Origin: Cristatella mucedo
Lineage: Eukaryota > Bryozoa > Phylactolaemata > Cristatellidae
Assembly (NCBI GenBank): GCA_009760855.2
Contig: WPIO01000291.1
Span: 56,585 to 120,584, forward strand
Direction: 5' to 3'
DNA length: 64,000 nt
The translations under genes were made by a program, and so were the position numbers. Positions 17,611-29,600 of this stretch are shown here, in pieces (position 1 is the stretch's first letter; each line of letters starts with the position of its first letter). The notes below the pieces were generated by a model. It had not been told where the DNA came from, did no database searches, and saw only the letters and a list, made by a program, of their open reading frames with translations.

Positions 17611-20600
17611 CTGCCGACGAAGGAGAGCATCGGCATATTGAGTCGACCGTCGAGGGATTCCCGCATGTTTGGTCCAAAAAATGTTTCACAGCATCAGCGG
17701 TAAGCCTATTTTTCGAGATTCGATTAACGACGAGCCCCAACCTAATTTTACCCTGTACTACCAACCGGTGGTATGAGCGGCCCTTAGACAACTTAAATCT
17801 CTTTCTAGTCACGTTACAAATGCTGTGAACGAAGCACAACCGTATAGTTAACGATAGCATGCAGTGTCAACATGCATAGTATGGCTTGTGATAACATGCA
17901 CAAAACCAGCACGGATAAGTACACAATTAATACATCGCAAGAACACAGAAAATGGCATGAGAAAAAGGTGCGATTTTAGCTTCTTCTCAAATGTCGTTAA
18001 GTCATGGATAGTTGTGACATCAGTCGGAAGTGAGTTCCAGGCTTTGGGAGCATACGAATTAGAGGCGTGATCTCTAAAGAATTTGAGGTTGGTTTCTACG
18101 CACAGCTAAACGATTTGAGTCAGAAGAGCAGGTAGTACGATGCCCAATCTGATTGGGGTAGTTCTGATAGATAGGCAGGAAGAATGAATGGACCCAAGAG
18201 TGGTGACAGAACCTCGAAGTCGATACGCTGCTTGATTGGGAGCCAGTGCAGGTCGGCAAGAAGTAGTGCGATGTGGCAATTGCGATGTACACCACAAAAC
18301 ATTCCTAGCTTCAGAGTTTTGCACCAACTGTAGGACTGCACAATCAGGAAGATTTGCAGGCCGTGACTCACAAACATCGAGAGCGGATGTCACAAATGAA
18401 TGGACCAGCTTGAATGGAATGTTCCTGTCTAAGCAGGTACACATTTTCGCAATGTTTCGCAGTTGAAAGTAAGCGGACGTGACTGTAGAGCTGATGTGGT
18501 CGTCTAGTGAAAGGTTACTTTTGAATAGGTCATTCGAACAGTATATTTCGGCAGATGCCATGAGAGATATGCTGTGCTAGCCAAACCACATGACTGAACC
18601 ACGGCGCACCGGCCAAGGCGTCTTGGTGGATCTACTCTCTCTCTCTGAAGGATGTCTACACTCACCAGTAAAGCTCGAAGTCTTTCTACACGATTTTTTG
18701 TTTTAACTCTACGTCCTACTTACTCCCTTCGTAAGCCGTCCCCATGCGCCTCCGCTCACCTCCAATGATTGACAGCGTCTCGACTGCGAGTAGGGGTATG
18801 TTTGGTGATTCATCCTAACGACTTCTTTAATTATCAATAATAATGATAATACAATTTTTATTGAGCCCCCAGAGAATCTCTTACTAGGCAAAATGCACCG
18901 ATAGTTGAACACGCAGTTTACTTCTAAGCAGAAAGAACGATCGAGCGCCGGCTGCGAAAAGCAAGGTGAAGCGAGTTAAAGTCAAACGCTTCCTTTGTAT
19001 GTATGTATCTCCGTCAGTAACTCCACAAAGTCATAAAGACCATGTGGGTGTTACCAGGAGAGAGTTTTGTATAGCGCACTCACAGCCTAAGCGGCTTTCG
19101 GTACGCATTCGGTAGCCAACAGATTTCATCTCACGCAACAAAGAGAAAGTGGGAAGCATAGCAGAAATAGGAGAGCAGTTGAGGTAGTGAGTAGCATAGA
19201 AGTAGCAGTTCAGGACCGCTGAAAAAGATGTGCCGTAGTCGGCAGTTGGAGAGTAGATGTCGTTGCGTAAGAATTGTGGAAGCGAGTTCCACAGTCTAGG
19301 ACCTGCAGAGCTAAAGCTTCTGTCGCCAACTGTCTTCAAGCGGAGGAATGGGACAGCTAATCTATTGTCCACACAGGACCTGAGGGCGCGAACAGGCTGA
19401 AACTGGTGCAGCAGTTCAGCTAGGTACGAAGGAGCCAAGCCGTGGCGGGCCTTGTGGGTCAGCGTAAGAACTTTGCTCTGTATCCTTTGCTCAACCGGCA
19501 ACCATCGCAGCTCTTCCAGCAAAGGTGACACGTGCTCAAACCGCTGGGACTTGAAGACCAGCCTTGCAGCCATATTCATAGTCCGCTGTAGTGGCATAAT
19601 AGCTTTCCTTGGTAGCCCAGCCAAAAGGGAATTACAATAATCAAGCCGAGACAGAACGAAAGAGCTAGTTAAATTTCTTACAAGCCACTGTGGGAGACAG
19701 CTTCTAATCTTGGATAGGGATCGGGTGTGATGGCTAGCTGTAGAGGCAGTCTTCTGAATGAAGCTTTTTAAAATGAGGCAGCTGTCGAACACGACACCTA
19801 GATTACGAGTACGTGGTGAAGGTCGCACAATAGCATCACCTATTAGAACAGCAAAGCCTTTTAATTCAGCCACACGCTTAGGGTGTCCTATGAGAAGCAG
19901 ATCGGTTTATCGTCATTTAATTTCAGGAAGTTTTCCGACATCCAGGATCGAATATCGGCAAGGCAAGCATTCAGTTTCTCAGTTGCTGCAGCAGATTCCG
20001 ACGGTTTCAATGAAAAATACAACTGAGTATCGTCAGCATAGAAGTGATATCCTATTCCATGGGCCTTAATCACTTTTCCCAGAGGTTGCGTATAAATGGA
20101 GAACAGCAAGGGACCAAGTACAGACCCTTGAGGGACTCCACAGGTGACCCCATTCTCATGTCTGAGACCTGACCCCCACACGACACGGATTGAACACGAT
20201 CAGACAAGTAGGATTTAAACCACGCCAGTGCTTCGTCTGCCAGACCGATCGTTGTTCTCAATCTTTCAAGCAGAACTTCGTGATCAATGGTGTCGAAGGC
20301 AGCAGACAGATCTAGCAGAGCTAAGGCAGTGACATTCCCGTAGTCGTTGCCACGTAGAATGTCATTGTTAAGTCTCTCTGCTTGTTTCGCGTGATCTTTC
20401 GAAAGCGTTTGATACTATTGATCATCGATTCCTAATTGTTCGCTAATTGAGTGTCTGGTGCGCCTAAATGATAATCTTGCCGGTCTTGCACCCCAGATGA
20501 AAATTCTGGCTCAGCCACTGACCATGGACCTACGGTACTTCAACTCTCGCAAGAAGCCAAAGCAGAGTGTGTAACAAAGAATAGGCCGAATGACAAGCGG

Positions 20601-23600
20601 ATTGCATTTTCCTAAAAGCCTACTGATTGCTCTCTCCCAATGCTTGACAAGCGAAACCGAAACTTCTCGAAAGTGGACCGAACCAACACGTTCCACGCCA
20701 GCGGTTCGGATTTCGAGAGATTGATGGAAAGCGACGTACGGCACTTCCTCACGTGTGCGGCTGCAGTGCGGCATCGTCAGTCTCTTAAAACGCCATTCCC
20801 GGTTGGTCCGCTAGGGGGGCCCGTTGGGTCTCTGACCGAAAGCCTGCCAGGACAACGACTAAGAGTCGTCCTCTTCCGGTTTTACTCCTTGTAGCTGTAG
20901 CTCTCTTCCCAATGGACAAGCATCTTCCTTCTGGGAATGGAGAATGAGTAGGTCTGCCAGACACCCCAGAAGAGCGCTGTTCACACTGAGAATTCAGGTC
21001 ATGATCGTCGGGCAGGGTCCTGCTAGCTAAGCATTGTAACGCACCTGCCGCCACTCGATCACAGGTGGCAGAGCAAGCCCCCTTCTCGCGCCCAGGGTGC
21101 CGGCGGCTGCCTCGTCCCTCGTCTCGAAGTGACGAGCTCGAGCGCCAAAACTCGGTAAAAAAAAGTCTCACCTGAGTCAGCGTAGGTACGGGAGACGGGG
21201 GCACGGCTGCATGCTAAATGCTAGCCGGGCGGCCTGCGTGCTCACCGATCAGAATGGGTCCGACGAAGTAGCCGAGGCCATTCATGAAGTTGTAAAGCGC
21301 TATCGTGGTGGCGAAGTCGCGAGGCTCCACGGCCTCGGACAGGACGCCCATGAGAAGCGACACCACGATCCCCAGCCACCAGCCGAACAGCGCCGACAGA
21401 GCGGCGTACGAGCCGAAAACGAACGGCACGGCGGGCACGACGAGGGCGCATGCGCCGCACATGGCGGCCGCCAGCAGGTACAGCAGGCACCTGTCGTACT
21501 GGCGCTGTCCGAGCGCGGTCGTGACGATGGAGGCGGCGAGGAAGCCGACGCCATTCAGCGTGACGCCAAGCGCCATGTTGTCGTCGCTGATGGCGTTCGA
21601 AGTGGCCAGCAGCGGCCACAGCGCCTCGACGGACGATGAGCAGGCGCCCCAGAAGAACGGGTTCAAGATGTGCATCCACACCTCCCACTTTGATAGCAAG
21701 CCGAGGATTCCTTGCGTTGCGTCGAGCCTCGAACTGGCAGGGGCAGACGTACAATCTGCCATCGCGGCCTTTTGCGCGCTTCGTCGGCGTCGGCAGTGCT
21801 GCTGTCGGCGAGCAACGAGAAGCTGCTGCTGAGCTCCGAGGCTTGGCCTGATGCTCCATTGGTAGAAACCGGCGGTGGCAGAAGCATTGACGGTCACAGC
21901 ATCGTCGACGACGGAAACGTTGACGACTTTCGTGATGTCTACGCTTTCGGCGACGGCTGCGTCGACGGCATGGTCGCCTTGGGTGGCAGCAGCATGCCCG
22001 GTGCTCGGCAAGCCGGCGAACGAAACGCAGCAAGTCTTCTCTGCGGACGACATGACGCATTCGATCTCGGCGCCGTCGCGAACGTCGTCGGTGGACGGCT
22101 GCACCGCCGAAGCCGGCGCGACGACCCCGTTCAGTTGGCGCAGAGGCACTGCATCAGCAGCGGCCTTCCACCGGCAGCGGCCGCACAGAGAGCTCTCTAG
22201 CGGTTTGAAGGTGAGGCCGCACAGGGCATTGATGCTCACGATGCACGCGGTGAAGACGAGTGCATTCGCGTGGCCCGCCGAGTCGATCACCTTCTGCAGT
22301 ATAGACGGGAAGACGAGGATGCCGACGCCCTGACCGAAGCCCACCACCGGAAACGCAATGTGCTTCCTCTCGTTGAAGTATTCGCCGAGGATGGCCATGC
22401 TCGTGCTGAAAGGGCACGCAATGCCCAGTCCTGAAACGACGGCGGCGTCGGTCGCGGGTGGTAAAGTGTGCACAGACTTTTTCAAGAATGGCGAGCGCGA
22501 GACCTGCAACGGCTGTTTAAGCAACTTGCGGCGGTCTTAGCTCTTGTCTTAGCTCTTGTCTTAGCTCAAGTCTAAATAATTTCGGGCTGTGCGGCGCTTC
22601 AGGTGACGGCGACGCTATCGCGTTAAAAGACAGTGTTGACTTTCTTTCTGCAGCCGCTACCACAAAGTAATTAAACACTGCTGTTGCTTATATTAGACTT
22701 GCAAGCTCCCGGCTAAATGGCGGAATCCCTTCACCATTTCTTCTCCGATCTTAATGCAAGGTTGCCTATAGTGCTTACATTAATTAGACCAAATTGGGCA
22801 TAGATCGAGTTTTTCAATGTTCTTAGAGGGGTCGGATTAGCGTGAGTGGCCAGCGAGGGCTGGTAGCTAACGAGCGATATCGTTTGTTTTCAGCTTCGCT
22901 GCCCCCTCTCCGATGACACATGACGCCCGACAGTTTTTCGGCTGAGAAGCGCTCACTGCCGGCCCAGGGCGAGACTTTGGAAAAGCTGATGTTTGCTCTA
23001 GTGTGGTATACTGACGTTCATTTTAGAGTTTAGATGTGAACCTCAATACTGCTGTGGTTGGTACATGATAAGGCGGACGCGTTTTTGGGACAGGACTGTG
23101 ATGCCGTTCTGTCACGACGGATCTTCAGTTGCACAATCAGCGTCGACCTCGGCTTTTCTTGTCGTGCATCCCGTGTGGCGTGCCCACTCTGCGACCATCC
23201 GCACCTGCATCTTGCGCCTGTCGAGTTGAGCGGCGTACGAAAACGTAGAGCATGGTACTATCCACAATTCACCACGACCCAGTTGAAGAAGCAAACCAAT
23301 CCCTCGAAAACCAATCGTAAAATCCTGTGCAAGGAGGAGCTTCATTATGGACTACACTCGGTGCACTGAGCAATAACGAAATTTCACGATGGTAGGGGCT
23401 TTTCGCACGATGTTACAAGTAAAATGGTCAGGCCAGTACTGCAATCCACTCAGGTTCATCCGAGAATCCAGTGGAAATCGGATCCGCGAAGCTACAGTTT
23501 TGATTGCATGTTTAAGTGTACTGTGTGTAAAGTGCACCAAAAAAAACTTCACAATATTTCACACTATTGATTTCGGAGTTCTTACTAATATCACGACAAA

Positions 23601-26600
23601 GATTACGGTGACGTCATCGTGCTGCTTCAGCTAGACTGAGTGAACGTTTGGAAAAACAATACATCTAGCAGATGAGGCTCTGGCGATGTTCGAAATTATG
23701 GTTTGTCCGACGTGTTCGGTCTGCGTCGAGTGTGTGGTCACGTGTCATTCAGCCGTGGAGTGCCACACGGTTTCGTTCTCGGGTATTTTACTCTTTCCAT
23801 TTATACCGAGCCTCTTAGAAAAGTGATTCGGACCCATGTGATCAACCATCACGTCTATGCTGACGATATGCAGCTGCATTTGGACATTTTAAAACCATCT
23901 GAATAAAATATCTCCGACTGTAACTCCATAAAGCCACAAGTACTAAGTGGGTGTTGCAGACACAGTTGTCAAATGTGTACTCAAAGCCTGTACAGCATCT
24001 GACTAACTGAATGCTAGCCTTGCACACATTCAATCTTGGATTCCCACTAATTTCCTGGAAAATGAACGATGATAAAAGCCGAACTCGTACTCATAGGACA
24101 CCCGAAGCATTCGGCATGGAGATTTTCGCGGCACACATCCAGAAATAGTCACCACGTTCGATCTCTGTCTAGGATTAGGGACTGGGTGCGTAAGACAATG
24201 CTGACCAGAAATTTCACTAAAAAAATAAAAAAAAAACACTAGCTTATTTAACAGCCTCTTTATGTTTAGCGGCAGTAGAGCCTCAAAGGCTATCGCCACC
24301 GCTTGCAGCCACCAGTGAAAGATCGCTCGCTGCAGGAATTCGAACCCACGACCTCGGGAAACGCTGTCTGAAGTGAATTGGAAAAATTTAATTCAGTTCT
24401 AGCTGAGCTACAAAAAAACTGTCGAGTCTATCCGTAGTTGGGAATGAATTTTGGCTGCAGGGTTGGTTAATAAATCCTTGAGGTACCGCGGAACGTGTAC
24501 TCCTTTGCCAAAAGTGCTCGGATAGCTTTCCGGTTGATAGGACTGATACAAAGCAATATTCTTACTCTGAGCCACAATAGCCTGCCATGCTTCGCACTCT
24601 TCACACGTAGCTGGGCTACCGAACCAGTTTAAGCCTCTTCTTTAACTCAGATCACGTACGGACAATAATTAGCTGTTCCTTCTTTATTTGTAGAGTATGG
24701 GCAACAGAAGTTTTTTCTTCAGATCCTTTAGCTGTGGAGCTCACTCGCACAACTTATGCAATGACATCATCCCTCCTGCTGCCGACAGAGGCACGCGTTC
24801 TTTTCAGCCGTCCCGAGGTACTACTTCTATTGTTTCTTGACTGCCTTTCTGACTTAGGCTATGCTTCCCACTTTATCTTTGCTTCGTCAAATAAATTCTG
24901 ATGACTACCACAAAAGCGTGGCTAAGAACCCCGGCTAAGGCTTAGAATTCTCTACGAAAATTCTGCAGCATAGCACCCACGCGAAGCTATACACGGGAGA
25001 CAATAATATAATAATCGACACAGAAATGACCAACGGGCCAATACAGCAATCCACTGCAATCCCCCTCAAACCGACCAGAAAATCGGATTCACCTAGCTCC
25101 AATTTCGTGGCTGCACTGTGTTTTAAAAGCGAATCCCCATAATTTCAAGCCATCGGGCATGCGAGATGGTCTGGACAATTGCAACACACATTATGGGCAA
25201 GCAGCCTGAGCTAAATTTTTCTACAGTAAAAAGCGTCACTAAGGACATCTTGAACGTTCATTTATCACCAGCCACATTTGGCGTCATTCTGTTGACGCTG
25301 ACGTCTAAAGTTGGGTGTTGCAAACGTTGCTGCCGGACTTAAGAGTGGCACCTTTTCTTGACTCAAGTCATTATGTCCACAGAATAGTTCTCTCACCAAC
25401 TCTCCGTAGCCCAATAAAGTGTGGGCAGGTCAAACAAGGCCAGAAAAAGGAGCATGCCAAACGGTCGTACGTCGTATCACTTACACAATTCGTATGTCTT
25501 CGAAAACTAGTCTTCTAGTATAACTTGCAAAACAGAAGGAGGCGGGATAGTAGGATCCACGTAACTGTATCATAAAAACGGACTACCCTTTCTATTATTA
25601 TATTGCAGCGAAGATATGCTAATAATAAATACTACATTTGATATAGGCTTTCCTCGACTAAGAAATAAATCTGAGCAAATCCAGTTCGCTGAAGCAAGCG
25701 AGCCTCAATGTTTACCTAACTATCGTGACAGTGGTCGCTGAGTTGCTTGAGATATACAGGCAACATATTGTATTTCGAAAGGTACCCTAGACAACCACAT
25801 TCGATTGAATTGTCGGACTGTGGTACATATAAGTATTTTCTTGACATTAAGGATCTTAATTTTTGGGCACTACACAATTGAAACAGAGGATTACGTTTAC
25901 TGTAGCACAATCTAAACTGGATTGGGCTAACAGTTACAGATATCAGTGATACCAGACTGTCGCGCATTTCCCATTTCTGTTATGGACATTTGCCACATGA
26001 ACATTAACAAAGTGCAGTAACGGCTCTGGTAACTGGACTTGCCAATGCGGCAACAGTTGCCACACGCAGTTCGAGCCGTTTCGCAGGCTAGAAAGCATTG
26101 TTTGGATAGAACTTTAAAATAGTGTGCGAGAGCTTCGTGCAGCCGATTTCCGCAGATTTGCAGTGAGTTATGGTTGACTTGCCAGATTGACCCGAGACCA
26201 AAATTGCCATTTGATGGTATGCATTAGTGAGAGAACCGAGGTATGTGTGCAAATCGGATTGGGAGTTTTATGGTGCAGTTTACGTAACAATGCTTTGTAG
26301 TACTGCAATCAAATTGAAGAATTATGCGTCCTATTCCAGAGTTGAATGGCAGCTTATTGCTGCCAGTAAACTACACACCGGAGTCCCTTGTACTCGTCAC
26401 ATTATAGTGCATAGCAAGTGGGGTGGATGGGCATGCGATTTCGGATAACAATGTCATAGGGTGCACTGTTACGAGGATTGGTGCAATATGCAATCTAAAT
26501 TACAGGCTCTAGCGTAAGATTAAATAAAATTAAGGTCGCTTTTTTGTGGATAATAACAATAAAATAACGATAATAATAATAATAGTAATGCACTGGATAA

Positions 26601-29600
26601 AGCGCCCTCAGAGAGAACTCAATCTCTTTCTAGGCGCTTTACATTTGCTGCTAAGGGAAACGCGATTAATGGTGAGTAATATCATGCTTGATAAACAACA
26701 TGAATAAATGGTTAGGGGCGACATGCACAGGGTCAGCATGCAAGTGTGGTTAGTGGCAGCATGCACAGTGTCAGCAAGCATAAGCACATAAAGGACGAAT
26801 CACAGGGACTCACTAAATGCTGTCCTAATAGGTGTTTTAAGTTCTTTTTGTGGTCAAGTCAAGGAATGTTCTGACGCAAGTCGGGAGTGTGAGTTCCAGG
26901 CTTTGGGAGCATACGAACTAAATGCACGGTCTCCAAAGGATTTGACGTGTGTACGAGGTATTTGTAAACTGTTGGATTACAAAAAGCAGGTGGTACGATG
27001 CTTGGCCTGGTGCGGGAGTAGATCTGGTGAAAGGCTGGAGCCAAAGAATGAAGTGACCTAAAAAGTGAGCGACAAAACCTTGAAGTCGATGCGTTGCTTG
27101 ACTGGGAGCCAGTGGCAGGTCGGCAAGAAGTGGGTGTGATCTGGCAACTGCAAAGCTCTCGACAGACAAGCCTAGCTGCACAGTTTTGCACCAGCTGCAA
27201 TCGCCTAATTGCACATGCCGATAGGCCAGCAAGCAGTGATGCGTCCCATGCGTTTGAACATCCGTTCCTCGAATTCTTTAACTCACTGCTTGCTGTTCTA
27301 CAAGCCTGTGCAATCAGGCGCTTACAGTTGGTGCAAAACTCTGCAGCTAGGCTTGGACTGTTGTGAGCGTCGCAATTGCCACATCACACCAGTTTTTTGC
27401 CGACCTGCTCTGTCTCCCAATCAAGCAGCGAATCGACTTCAAGGTTCGGTCACTTACTTTTAGGTCCCTTCATTCTCTGGCTCCAGCCTACCTATCAGAC
27501 CTACCCCACCGAGCGAAGAATCGTGCAAACAGCTGTTCTGACTCGAATCGTTTAGCCATACCTTGTACGAACCTCAAAACCGTCGGAGGACCGTACCTTT
27601 AGTTCCTATGCTTTTCAAGCCTAGAAATCACAAGCGACGCACGTCACAAACGTCCCCTGACATGACGAAATTTAAAAATAAGCTTAGAACGCATCTGTTT
27701 ATAACAGCCTTTGGTGGATCTTTGTGATTCGTCCTTCGTGTGCATGTACCTGCTTACACTACGCCTGCTGCTTGCAGTTGTTACGGGCTGAACATTTGGT
27801 AATGCTTTATGTGTAACATCTGTAAAGTGCCTGAAGAGAGAGAGAGAGATTTACTTCTCTGACGGCGCTATACAAAAGCATTATTATTATTATCATTAGT
27901 AAGGATTGGGGATGCACAATGGCTTAAAATTATGAGGATGCACTCTGAAAATAGTACGCTGTGTATATACTGTCTAATTTGGAGCTTGCTGCAGCCGACT
28001 TCTGGTGGATTTGAGTAGATTATAGAGCTGACTTAGGCCATTGCAGACAAATGCAGTATATTATACAACAAATGTCAATGCCTGTTGTCCTGAAAAACGC
28101 CCGAGTACACAGTTCACCGAATGTACTGTGCTACGCAGTGTAAAATAAAGGTTCTTGAGTAGTATTACTGGTACCCTTTGAGGGGGCTGGATAGTGGATA
28201 GTGGTATTCGCACGGACCAAGGCAGTCGATTGCAGCACACTGCACGAGAACACACGAGCACCAGGGTGCACAATGGTGCATCTAGATAGCTTAGCGTGAC
28301 AAGGAATTCAAATATTAAGGTGTCTAGCCAATTTTAGGTGGAATTTTTTAGGGTGAATTAGAATGTGCTGTAAGGAAAGGCTTTCGCTTTTTGCAGCAAG
28401 TTGAATGAGATTTTTCAAGCACAAGAGTGAAATGCTCCGTGGTTGTGAGCAATGAACTTCCAGCTGACCCTCGATTAGGGAACTATGAGCTTGGCCACTG
28501 ACTTGGAACTGAGAACCCCTTATTCTATAGCCGCAATAAGTAGATGCGTTTGATCTTCGTGACTTAAGCTTACTTTGTCGAACGAGATTTTCATGGCTTA
28601 CAACATATCCAGTATTTAAGGCTCGACCGAATATTTTTAGAGCTCGACCGAAGTCAATCTTTTGGGGCCACAATTTGCCACTCTGTGAGTCTTAGCGCGC
28701 TGTGCGTGAGCTGCTGTACTTTGTAAACGCGTCTGTCGGAAGAAAAGTTATCAGCCGTAATATACTGGCAATTCTTCACGCTTTTTGCAATATTGCGTTG
28801 CTGTTAGGGCTGCCTGCAGGATATCCTTTGCTGTGTCTGAACCGTTCGGCGTACTATTGCATACACATATCGTGCGTTGTGCCTCTACCAAAACTTAGGA
28901 GGGTCACACGGACGAAACAACCGCGTAAAATTCGGTGGGCGCATTATAAGGAAGGTGTACTCATTCGACCGTATACCTATTTATATGTTGTTACAGCACC
29001 TCGTTGTGGCAGTCACGTGACGCAGGATCGGGACGACCGTCGTTTCAATAATAATAAAACTACTAATAATTATGATGTAGCGATCTCAGAGAACTCATTC
29101 TCTTTCTACGCACTTTAAATTTGTTGAATAGGAAGCACGATCAAACGGTTAGTGGTAGCGTGCTCAGTAAACAACAAAAATAATATGGTTAAGGGTGACA
29201 TGAAACAAGGTCAGCATGCAAGTATGGTTACACTGATTGAATGCTGTAAAAAGACACCGCTAAACTAATGCAACCCTTGTTTAAGAGCGGAAGACATATT
29301 TACAGCAACTATAGATACCCTTCGAAGGCTCTTGGCCTAGACCAACATTGCAGTCGGCATGCCGGCTAAACGCACGGCCCACCACGAGCCCTGGTGAGAG
29401 CCGGCGCACGTGTAAGTCGCACGAACCATAGATTCTGCGATCGGCAATCGAACTTACCAAAGTCACAAAAAAGTTTGAATTGCAACAGGCACGTCAGCAA
29501 TGAGATACGAGTACACCTCTAATCTGCAGAACGCTTCTAACACAGGTCATAGCAACTTCACAGCTAATCACCCAGTCAACCTCGAAGTGACCATATTTTC

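Noticed and set aside
21211-22333. Long plus-strand and alternate-frame ORFs over 21.2-22.4 kb
   Set aside because: They overlap transporter exon 3, which has family motifs and splice sites; GC-rich coding exons produce long shadow frames.
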